From VBAS01 sp963773465 (GTDB lineage: Bacteria; Bacteroidota; Bacteroidia; Chitinophagales; Chitinophagaceae), in the NCBI GenBank assembly GCA_963773465.1, contig CAVZBF010000004.1, forward strand, positions 1,674,001 through 1,738,000: a DNA stretch of 64,000 bases. The letters run 5' to 3'. Both the position numbers and the translations under genes were made by a program. Each line of letters starts with the position of its first letter. Positions within the stretch are counted from its first letter, which is position 1. Shown one piece after another: positions 13,637 to 22,500 of this stretch. Below the pieces are notes generated by a model, which saw only the letters and a list, made by a program, of their open reading frames with translations, was not told where the DNA came from and searched no databases.

Positions 13637-15115
13637 ATGAGCAAACTAAAAATACAAGGAAAAGAACTGCGTGCCCTCGGCTACCCGCAAGGTCCAGTGA
13701 TCAGCATTGCAATGAATGTGATGGAAAAAAATTTCAAACACCATTCAAAAGAAAAAGCATTTGATATACTGAAAGAAGTGTTGCAATCACCGCAGGATTA
13801 GCAAGCTGATGAAACATTGGGACCGATCGCAAAGCAGTTGCTGCCCAAAGTCTCTCCGCCAACTGGCGGAGGAGATTTAGAGGGGGCTGCTGAGGTTATT
13901 TCTTTAAATCAATCAGGTATTCAATTCAATGTCTTCGGACAGGAACATATTGAAGAAGGCGCCATGCATCAAATGTACCAGGCTGCTAAATTGCCGATCA
14001 GTGTTGCAGGAGCATTAATGCCCGATGCGCATCAGGGATATGGTTTGCCAATTGGTGGAGTGCTGGCAACAGAAAATGCTGTTATTCCTTACGGCGTTGG
14101 CGTTGATATTGGTTGCAGAATGTGTTTAAGCGTTTTTGATATCGATCCAAAAGAGTTGACACAAAAAGAAAATTATTTTACAAGAGAATTACTGGAAGCA
14201 ACTTTATTTGGAAGCGGCGGACAATTTGACCAGGCAGAAGATCATGAAGTAATGGAGAATGAATTATTCTATCAATTGCCATTGCTGAAAAATTTGCATG
14301 GAAGAGCATGGAAGCAATTAGGTTCTTCCGGTTCAGGTAATCATTTTGTAGAATTTGGAGTAGTTGAAATTGATGAAAAAGATAACGTGTTTGGTGTTGA
14401 ACCGGGAAACTATGTTGGGTTGTTGTCGCACTCAGGATCAAGAGCATTGGGTGCAAACATTGCCAATCATTATACAAAAATTGCGATCAGCAAAAGACGT
14501 TTGCCTGCTGAAGCAAAGAATCTGGCATGGTTAAGCCTGGATGAAGAAGAAGGAATTGAATACTGGAATGCCATGAACCTTGCCGGTGATTATGCATCTG
14601 CCTGTCATCATGTAATACATGATAAGATCGCAAAGCAGTTGGGAAGGCAACCGGTGAAGATGGTGGAGAACCATCACAACTTTGCATGGAAAGAAAAATA
14701 TGACGGCAAAGATCTGATCGTTCATCGTAAAGGCGCAACACCTGCTGGTAAAGATGTGTTGGGAATTATTCCCGGTTCAATGACCGCACCCGGCTTTATT
14801 GTAAAAGGTAAAGGTGAAGTTGCTTCCATTAATTCTGCATCGCATGGTGCAGGAAGAAAGATGAGCCGTACCAAAGCAATGGTATCGGTAACGGATAAAC
14901 AGTTCAAAGAAGAATTGCAAAAACATAATGTAAAATTGATCGGCGGCGGATTGGATGAATCACCTTTTGCTTATAAAGACATTGAACTTGTCATGCAATC
15001 ACAAAAAGCATTGGTTGATGTCGTAGGTAAGTTTACTCCGAAGATTGTAAAAATGGATGGAGCAAAACACAAAAGCTGGGGAAGAAAGAACAAAAACGAA
15101 TTATTGGGAGAATAA
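13637..15115 (+). CDS. rtcB: RtcB RNA-splicing ligase with an in-frame amber codon
   Basis: GTP-dependent ligase joining 2',3'-cyclic-phosphate or 3'-phosphate ends to 5'-OH ends. From ATG 13637 the frame reads MSKLKIQGKELRALGYP to SPQD, then TAG (13799-13801), then QADETLGPIAKQ in the same frame to 15115. Homologues usually have Tyr at that point (recalled), a one-base change. All catalytic blocks lie after the stop: DAHQGYGLP, YGVGVDIGCRM (metal Asp and Cys), GSGNHFVEFG, HSGSRALG, and SASHGAGRKMSR with the guanylylated His. An in-frame palindromic element (13847-13887) adds about 14 residues. Expression needs readthrough or restart at TTG 13817. Whether it is active is unknown. Confidence 0.85.
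13847..13887 (+). repeat. Palindromic element inserted in frame within rtcB
   Basis: CTCCGCCAACTGGCGGAG (13854-13871) is a palindrome but for the centre, flanked by AAAGTCT and GAGATTTAGAGGGGGC. It encodes roughly KVSPPTGGGDLEGA, which has no counterpart in RtcB proteins I know. Similar sequences are common between genes in Bacteroidota (recollection). Confidence 0.7.
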
Positions 15116-15154
15116 TATGAATATAGAGTTTGTCTCACCGAAACAGTTCCGATT

Positions 15155-16687
15155 TTATTCATCCAAAATTTTAATCAGGTAAAACTGCGAAGTGGTCCGC
15201 ACGGAAGTAAGGCGTATTTTATTTTTACCAAGCCCCATAAGAATCGCGTCATCCGCAATACTCTCTGCAAAAAAAGGGTCGAAGTAAAACGTACCGGGTG
15301 TATTGGGGTTTAAGATCTTTCGGTTTATCTGTCCATCGTTCTCCACGACTGCTGCCACCACTACATTTTTCTTTCGCGAAGTAAAATGGGTTACTTCTCC
15401 TTCATCAATGGTTTTGGAAATATTTTCTTCAAGGTCTGCATAAAGCAATACGGCTTTACTCCCCCATTTGTGGAGGTAAAAATTGTTACTACTGCCCATT
15501 ATTTCTCGTTTGGGCAGGCGGGAAATATGAATATCATTTTTGCTGATGGACAATACAAGGGATGGACCATATACCGGGTCAGGACTTGCGTTTGCACCCA
15601 TATTTTGGTAACGCACTATATCGCCTGCCATGATGATGTTACCATCATCCAGATCTTTGGTAACAAAATATATTTCCGGATAAACACCATAATCTTTTTT
15701 CCTGGTTTTGGCGTATGAATCTTTATCGAACTTATTCATCAAAGTTTCGGGTATAGGCTTTTGCAATAAACCTTTTACTAAAAGGCTTTTCTTGTCAACA
15801 GTGCAACTGAAGCCCCCTGTAATATAATATCCATCGTTGCTATAAGTTCCATACACCCTCACATGGTCGTCGGCAAAGCCGGCAGATACATACACATCAT
15901 GCGGGCTGGCTCCATCTATGGTAATGGCTACTTCTTTTGTTACCCCGTTAATAGAAGTAACCACCCCTGAGTAGTATTTATCTTTTTTCCTGTATTTATA
16001 TCCCATAAAAAAATTACCGGCATTATCAATAATACAGTTATCAACTAATAGGTCAGTAGCATTTTGAATGGAACCTGACACACTATTAAGTTTATTTAGC
16101 TTATTATCAGTAACGGTGAAGAAGAAAGTTTCGTTCACTCCCGGTATCCATAGAAAAAGAAATTTTGATTTATCCGGTGATACTTTCACAACAAAATCGT
16201 ATGATGAATAAAGGCTCATAATTCTAAATAAGCCGACATTCTTCTGGTCAATCGTAATCACCTTTTTTAACGGGCCAGGTTTGAGGGATATTGTATCTGT
16301 TTCTGCGGCCGAAATTTCTATACCGGTGCTTTGGGTGTAGCTGTAGCTTATGTAATACAATTTGTCATTAATCACCTCCAGGAACGAGGAGAAAGGCCCA
16401 AATAATTCTTTTCCGCCTTCAATTTCTGTTTCTTTATAAAGGTTTACCTGCTCATCATATTCCAATAATTTGTTGCTGTATTTTATTTTTTCCAGTTTAA
16501 GTGTCCAGCCCATTCTTGATTTGGCAGTATTAATAACTCCGTAGTAGCGGTTGCCATATTTTACTAGGTCAGGTGTGTTTTTCTGGTCTTTGATGATGCC
16601 TAGAGTTTTGACTTCATAACGCTGACCATGAGTAACAATCGACAGCACAAGGAAGCAGGCGAGAAGGAAATGTTTCAAGTGTTGCAT
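15155..16687 (-). CDS. Secreted protein of unknown function, probable beta-propeller-like
   Basis: A 510-residue protein starting MQHLKHFLLACFLVLSIVTHGQ, a clear signal peptide; the ORF continues upstream to 16873, but those codons are antisense to an rtcB remnant, so the start at 16687 is chosen. The rest is beta-rich with repeated phrases such as LVKYGNRYYGVI, KYYSGVVTSI and VRVYGTYSNDGYYITGG, suggesting blades, but I recognise no family. TACCTTTG upstream on the minus strand (16696-16703) is a good -7 box. The gene is inserted between rtcB and the 3' remnant of another rtcB. Confidence 0.6.
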   Translation of the reverse strand: MQHLKHFLLACFLVLSIVTHGQRYEVKTLGIIKDQKNTPDLVKYGNRYYGVINTAKSRMGWTLKLEKIKYSNKLLEYDEQVNLYKETEIEGGKELFGPFSSFLEVINDKLYYISYSYTQSTGIEISAAETDTISLKPGPLKKVITIDQKNVGLFRIMSLYSSYDFVVKVSPDKSKFLFLWIPGVNETFFFTVTDNKLNKLNSVSGSIQNATDLLVDNCIIDNAGNFFMGYKYRKKDKYYSGVVTSINGVTKEVAITIDGASPHDVYVSAGFADDHVRVYGTYSNDGYYITGGFSCTVDKKSLLVKGLLQKPIPETLMNKFDKDSYAKTRKKDYGVYPEIYFVTKDLDDGNIIMAGDIVRYQNMGANASPDPVYGPSLVLSISKNDIHISRLPKREIMGSSNNFYLHKWGSKAVLLYADLEENISKTIDEGEVTHFTSRKKNVVVAAVVENDGQINRKILNPNTPGTFYFDPFFAESIADDAILMGLGKNKIRLTSVRTTSQFYLIKILDE

Positions 16688-16736
16688 ATGATCAAAGGTA
16701 GAAATTTCTATTACAGGTCTTTCTTGCTTACATGTT

Positions 16737-16868
16737 GACGTTGTAATGCAATTATTAAATGAGTTAATGGAAATTGGAGGCAATTTCATTCCGAAAATTG
16801 TAAAGATGGATGGAGCAAAATACAAGAGCTGGAAAAAGAAGGGAAGAGATGAAATAATGGGTGAGTGA
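16737..16868 (+). pseudogene. 3' remnant of a second rtcB
   Basis: In frame to TGA at 16866-16868 the sequence encodes VVMQLLNELMEI and then IPKIVKMDGAKYKSW and a tail ending EIMGE. This parallels the RtcB C-terminus at 14985-15112 (VMQSQKALVDVV, TPKIVKMDGAKHKSW, ending ELLGE). It is diverged, so it is a paralogue remnant and not a fresh copy. No upstream rtcB sequence is joined to it. Confidence 0.8.
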
Positions 16869-16891
16869 TGCAATGGTTTTCATAATTACAT

Positions 16892-16922
16892 AAAAGACTG
16901 GAAAATTTTTCCGGTCTTTTTT
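16892..16922. terminator. Bidirectional-looking terminator after the rtcB remnant
   Basis: AAAAGAC-T-GGAAAA and TTTTCC-G-GTCTTTT arms, T6 on the plus strand. Probably the old rtcB terminator. Confidence 0.65.
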
Positions 16923-16989
16923 ATTTATGCCGCTTGTGTAAAAAATTTGCCGCTTGCATCTGGTATTTTATAAACCAAAATTGATCATC

Positions 16990-19512
16990 GTGAAAACACT
17001 GCTATTAATATTATTCTTACCGGTTACCGCGGCTGCGCAATTAGTTGATCCCATTATTTCTAAAGACTACCTTGACCGGCTTAAAGAAAATTCTAAAGCG
17101 AAAATTTTTCTTACAGATACTACTAACAATGCAAAGAATGCTTTCCTGTTACTCACCAGCCAGTATTATGGCTATGCAATTGAAAGAATAACTGTTAAGA
17201 AAGGGTATTTACGTATACGGCCTGCATCCACCAAGGCGCTATACTTCTCAGGAAGCTTTAATTCGGGTGTTGAAATAAGAAGGATCAATCAATTACCGGC
17301 ATTACAAAATAAATATGCACAGGGAAGATCGATCAATGGCAATCTTGTTTGGCGTGGCGCTGAAACAAATGAACTTTTCAGTTATGGCCCCGCAATAAAT
17401 ACTCTTGAATTTGACGGAAGCAACTATGCATACGATGTAAATGGCAAACTTGCTCCTGCCGGGTCGGGTAACGGGCAAAAATCAAATGTATATAAGAATA
17501 ATATTTTCAGAACGGCAAGCTTGTTATCTCAGTCATTAACTGTACAAGGCAGGTATACGGCGAAAGGAAATCAGTATTTGGGGAAAATTAAATTAGGACA
17601 AAGCAGTGAAAACACATTTATAAAATACAATAAGAATGTTTCTAAAAACTTGTCAACGTTTTTTGAAGCAACGATCAGGAAAATTATTGTTTCGGCCACA
17701 TACAACAATTTAACGGACAGGTTTTCTAATTCTAACAGGAATGGATTTTTGAACAGGGTTTATCTGAATTCAATTCTTACACCAATAAGCTTTGATAATA
17801 GCCAGGGCAACCTGGTTGGCAACGTTCAACGGAGCTACAGCAGTGCCGCAGACAATCCTTTCTTTTTATTAGAAGGCAATGGGAATTCTTTTTTTCAATC
17901 CCATAACATGGGTAATGTGGTAATAGAAAAAAAATATGGCGATTTCAGATTCAGGATCGCTCAATCAGCAGATAAGACAAGAGAAAATAGTAAAGAAGGC
18001 TATAAACCGGGAACTGCTTTTTTTCAAAATGGAATATTTGTCAACAGGAAAAAAACGAATTCAAACTATGTGTTAAGTGCTGGCAGTTCTTATGAGGTGA
18101 AATACAATAACCATGATTTCCGGTCAACGGCTTCGGTTAATTACATATTTGATCAGGCGCAATCTAAAATTGATTATCAAACCACCGCATACAATTATCG
18201 TCGTTCTTCTCATGACCTTGAGCTGAATTACCTGACTATATTTGATGGCGATGACGTGGACGCAGGAATGAGACTTAGCAATAAATTGTATGCTTCCAAC
18301 ACTTCTTTAAAAAATGATTTTTTTCTTCCCGGAGTATCTGGCTACATAACCTTCAATAATATTTTCAATGCAAACGGGTTGTCGGCAAAGCTTGTTTCTA
18401 ATTACAGCAATTTTAATGGTGAGCTGCCACTCAGTGGTTCTTTTGCTCAATATAATTTAACAGGGTACTCAGCTGAAGAAGCATTTCAGTATTTTCCAAT
18501 TACTGAGGTAAACAGCTTTAATAATCTTTTACCGGTCCGCCACAAAGAATGGACAGCCAGAGCGGAAATACTTTTCAGAAACAAAATTTCATTTGAAGCT
18601 GAAATTTTTAACCGTAAAATAATTGATGACGTTTTTCCTGTTTATGAGAACGGGTCGCCGGTACTAAAAAATATTGCGGATCATAGGAACAAAGGAGTAG
18701 AGCTGACTTTCACACATAATGTGTATGGTAGTAAGATCACAACGAATAATTCAGTATCCTTCTTTCATTACAGGGATATAGTAACTGATGTAAAAGATGG
18801 CTACAACTTTACGCCGTATGCAGGTTTCAGCAACATAAACAAAGCAATTGTAAAAGGAGATGTATTAGGTGCGATCACCGGCAATAGATTTTTAAGAGAC
18901 GGAGCCAATAACATTATTATCGGTAATGATGGTTTTCCTTTGGCAGATCCAAACCCGGCAGTGATAGGTGACCCCACTCCTGATTTTGTAATGAAGATCA
19001 ATAACGGTATTGGTTGGAAAATGTTTTCAGTGAATCTGGATTGGGAATGGAAGAAAGGTGGTGATGTATGGAATGGCACACAAGCCGTGCTTGATTATTA
19101 TGGAAGATCGGCCGCTTCTGCACAATTAAGAAATACAACCGGCTATATTTTCGCCGGCGTATTCGATGATGGTCACCCAAACAATATCCCGGTAAATTTC
19201 TATGATCCTAATTCACCATTTGAAAATAACCGTTGGGTAAGATATGGACATACCGGCATTGCCGAAGAATATATTCAGCGAGGCGACCATATCAGGATCA
19301 ATAATATCGGGTTGAACTATAAACTAAAAGCAAAAAAATATATTCAAACTATTGCTTTCACTTTATCGGCAAACAACATAATTGTATGGTCCGCTTATAG
19401 AGGAGCAGATCCTAATCAACTGTTATATGATCAGCCGGATACAAACGGGTTGGATTTTTTCAATCTTCCATCTGTAAAAAATTTTGGCTTTAATATCTCC
19501 ATTCAATTTTAA
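16990..19512 (+). CDS. SusC/RagA-type outer-membrane barrel lacking plug domain
   Basis: About 840 residues with signal peptide MKTLLLILFLPVTAAAQ from a GTG at 16990 (an upstream TTG at 16954 is less likely). After some 65 residues it enters a SusC-like beta-barrel (ALYFSGSFNSGVEIRR) and continues to the typical C-terminal blocks GDPTPDFVMKI, GDHIRINNIGLNY and a terminal NISIQF ending in Phe. The carboxypeptidase-like domain and TonB plug that precede the barrel in SusC are absent. A plug domain is found instead in the next gene, 4 bases downstream, so the two may act together. Confidence 0.75.
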   Translation: MKTLLLILFLPVTAAAQLVDPIISKDYLDRLKENSKAKIFLTDTTNNAKNAFLLLTSQYYGYAIERITVKKGYLRIRPASTKALYFSGSFNSGVEIRRINQLPALQNKYAQGRSINGNLVWRGAETNELFSYGPAINTLEFDGSNYAYDVNGKLAPAGSGNGQKSNVYKNNIFRTASLLSQSLTVQGRYTAKGNQYLGKIKLGQSSENTFIKYNKNVSKNLSTFFEATIRKIIVSATYNNLTDRFSNSNRNGFLNRVYLNSILTPISFDNSQGNLVGNVQRSYSSAADNPFFLLEGNGNSFFQSHNMGNVVIEKKYGDFRFRIAQSADKTRENSKEGYKPGTAFFQNGIFVNRKKTNSNYVLSAGSSYEVKYNNHDFRSTASVNYIFDQAQSKIDYQTTAYNYRRSSHDLELNYLTIFDGDDVDAGMRLSNKLYASNTSLKNDFFLPGVSGYITFNNIFNANGLSAKLVSNYSNFNGELPLSGSFAQYNLTGYSAEEAFQYFPITEVNSFNNLLPVRHKEWTARAEILFRNKISFEAEIFNRKIIDDVFPVYENGSPVLKNIADHRNKGVELTFTHNVYGSKITTNNSVSFFHYRDIVTDVKDGYNFTPYAGFSNINKAIVKGDVLGAITGNRFLRDGANNIIIGNDGFPLADPNPAVIGDPTPDFVMKINNGIGWKMFSVNLDWEWKKGGDVWNGTQAVLDYYGRSAASAQLRNTTGYIFAGVFDDGHPNNIPVNFYDPNSPFENNRWVRYGHTGIAEEYIQRGDHIRINNIGLNYKLKAKKYIQTIAFTLSANNIIVWSAYRGADPNQLLYDQPDTNGLDFFNLPSVKNFGFNISIQF

Positions 19513-19516
19513 TATT

Positions 19517-22500
19517 ATGAAAAAAGCTATTAATCATTTTGTTTTGGTTTCATTGTTAGCTTGTATATTTTCTTTTCATGGCCGTGCACAGGTTGACTAT
19601 GCATCCCATAAAGAGAAAATCTATATACAAACCAGTCATGTATTTTTTAAACAAGGTGAAACCGTCTATTTTAAAATATATGCAGTGAGTGCAAAAGACC
19701 AGACGCCTTCTGCACTAAGCAATGTAGTGTATGTGGAGCTTATCAATCCATCTGGAAATGTTTTGCAGAAATTCAATTACAAAATAAATAATGGATATGC
19801 CGAAGGTTCTTACGATTTTAATGAGCAGGCAGTGGGAGGCATTTATAAAATAAGGGCTTACACTACATGGATGCGAAATGAAAATGAACCTGCATTCTTT
19901 ACAAAAGAACTTACGCTGCAAAAAGTAATTGCACCAAGAATTTTGATGAAGCTTGACTTCCCTGAAAAAGGTTATGGTGCAGGCAGTGAGGTAACTGCAG
20001 ATTTTTCTATGCGTAATCTTAGTGACAAGCCAATTAAATTTTATCCCGGGAAGTTTATTGTTTCCCTTGCCGGCCAGGAATTACAAACCGACAATTTCAA
20101 ATCAGATCATGAAGGGAAAGCAAAAATTAAATTCAGGCTTCCTGCCGATCTGAAAACAAATGATGGATTGCTGAACGTTACGATCAATTATGATTCATAT
20201 ACGGAAGCTATATCAAGAAGTATTCCTATCGTATTAAATAAAATCGATCTGCAATTCATGCCCGAAGGAGGAACGCTTGTTGAAGGAATAGCAACCAATA
20301 TTGCATTCAAAGCATTGAATGAAAATGGAAAGGCAGCGGATATCAAAGGAGAAGTATGGGATAATAATGGGAACATAGTTACCTCATTTGAGAGTTATCA
20401 TTTTGGCATGGGTAAATTTTTATTCACTCCGGAAAAAGGAAAGATCTACAAAATAAAGATCACTTCGCCTGCTAATATTTCACAGCAATTTAAATTACCT
20501 GCAGCCGCAGAAAGCGGAGTGGTGATGAACTTTTCAAGAGCCGATAACGGCACCAGGGTTAAAATAATTTCAACAGATCAAAGATCGGTGAGACTGACTG
20601 GCCAAACTAAAAGCATAAATTTTTATGCAAAAGATATTTTGCTTAAAAAAGGAGAGAATTATGTTGAGATAGATGAGAATTTATTTCCCGTTGGTATTGC
20701 GCAGTTTACTTTATATGGGACCAACGATCTGCCATTGGCGGAAAGACTTGTTTTTTTAAATGAGAATAAGCATCTCCGTGTAAGCATCACTGCAGATAAA
20801 AAGAAATATTTACCAAGGGAGAAAATAATGCTTACGATTAAAACTGTTGATGAAAATGATAAGCCCGTTCCTTCCAATTTTTCATTGGCAGTAGTGGATG
20901 ATAAGCTATGGTCATTTGCAGATGACAAGCAGGAGCATATTTTATCATGGTTGCTGATGAGCTCGGAGCTGCATGGAAAAATTGAAGAGCCGCAATTTTA
21001 TTTTAAGAAAGATGAAGTCAAAGCCATGCCCGCATTGGACCTTGTTATGCTGACACATGGTTACCGCTATTTCGATTATATCGATTATGTAAAAAAGGAA
21101 GGGCAACTGAAATTCACGCCTGACCAGGATAATATCTTAAGCGGAGTAATTGTTGACAAAAAAGGAGTGCCGGTAATAGCAAATGTTTTTTTAGCAAGCG
21201 CATTTCCGGGCGGTAAAGGCATGCAAATAAGAACGGATGAAAATGGAATATTCTTTTTCTCTAACCTCGAACCGAATGCAAATTATTATGTAATTGCGCA
21301 ATCATTAGATAAGGATAAAAATATTTCGATAAAGATTTTACAGAATGGCACGGGTTATAATCCGCAAAATGCTTCCCTGTTTGGACGATTGGATTCGGTA
21401 GGAGGAAACTTCGTGGTTAATCTGCCTCCAAAACATTTCATAGAAAAAGAAATTGCCGAACAAATACCTATCGATAATGAAAGAGGAGACATGGCAGCTT
21501 TTCGTAAGGTAGGTGCATTGAATGAAGTAGTAGTAGTTGGCTTCGGGATGGCAAAAAAGAAGGACATGACTGGTGCGTTGGCGGTGATAAGAGCAAATGA
21601 ATTGAAAGCCGCGAATAACCTGGGGTTTGCATTACAAGGAAAAGTGGCCGGTGTGCAGGTTGTTAATAATGCAAATCCGGCTGACGATCAGAAAATCAGG
21701 ATCAGGGGATTTCGATCTTTCTCGGGAGTCGATCAACCGTTATTTGTGATAAATGGAATTCCCGTAGAGAAACCAAATCTCAATGCATTTAATCCGAATG
21801 ATATTGAATCGATATCAGTGTTGAAAGATGCGACTGCCGTAGCACTTTATGGCGCAAGAGCTGCGAATGGCGCAGTCCTTATTGAGTCAAAAAAATTCAG
21901 GAATGAAAGGATCAAGCTCAATGTTGGTAACAGTTATAGTTATGCCTCCCAATTTTTAAGGATCAATGGGCCTGCGTATTCAGTTTCCAGAAAATTTTAT
22001 GCCCCAAAATATGAAGATGTCAATACAGAAGAAAGAACAGATTTCAGGGAAACTATTTATTGGAACCCTACCGTTCAAACAGATAAAAACGGAAAAGCTG
22101 TTGTTGAATTTTATAACTCTGATGTATCTACCACATTCAGGGCTATTGCCGAAGGCATTGGATGGAATGGAAAATTAGGAAGAACAGAAGCTACGTATGC
22201 GGTACAAAGCGCAATGAGTGTGGATGCAAAAATTCCGCCTTACCTCACTGTCGGCGATCAGGCATTAATTCCATTGGTTATAAAAAACAACAGGGAAGAT
22301 GACCTCGAAATTTCAATTGATGTCGATGCGCCGGACGAATTCAAGATCGGCAAGTATAGTAACAAGCTCACTTTAAATGCCGATGGATCTCAACAACTAC
22401 TGATACCATTGGAAGCAACAGGAGAAGCAAATGGTACTATAGATTTTATCATTAAGAATCAGTTTGGCAAAGAAAAAATTTCTTTACCAATATCTGCTGC

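Noticed and set aside
13799..13801. Pyrrolysine or amber-recoding system behind the rtcB TAG
   Set aside because: No CUA-anticodon tRNA and no PylS-like gene in the window; the position is a single codon change.
16688..16873. N-terminal extension of the secreted protein
   Set aside because: Those codons are antisense to the rtcB remnant, and a clear signal peptide starts at 16687.
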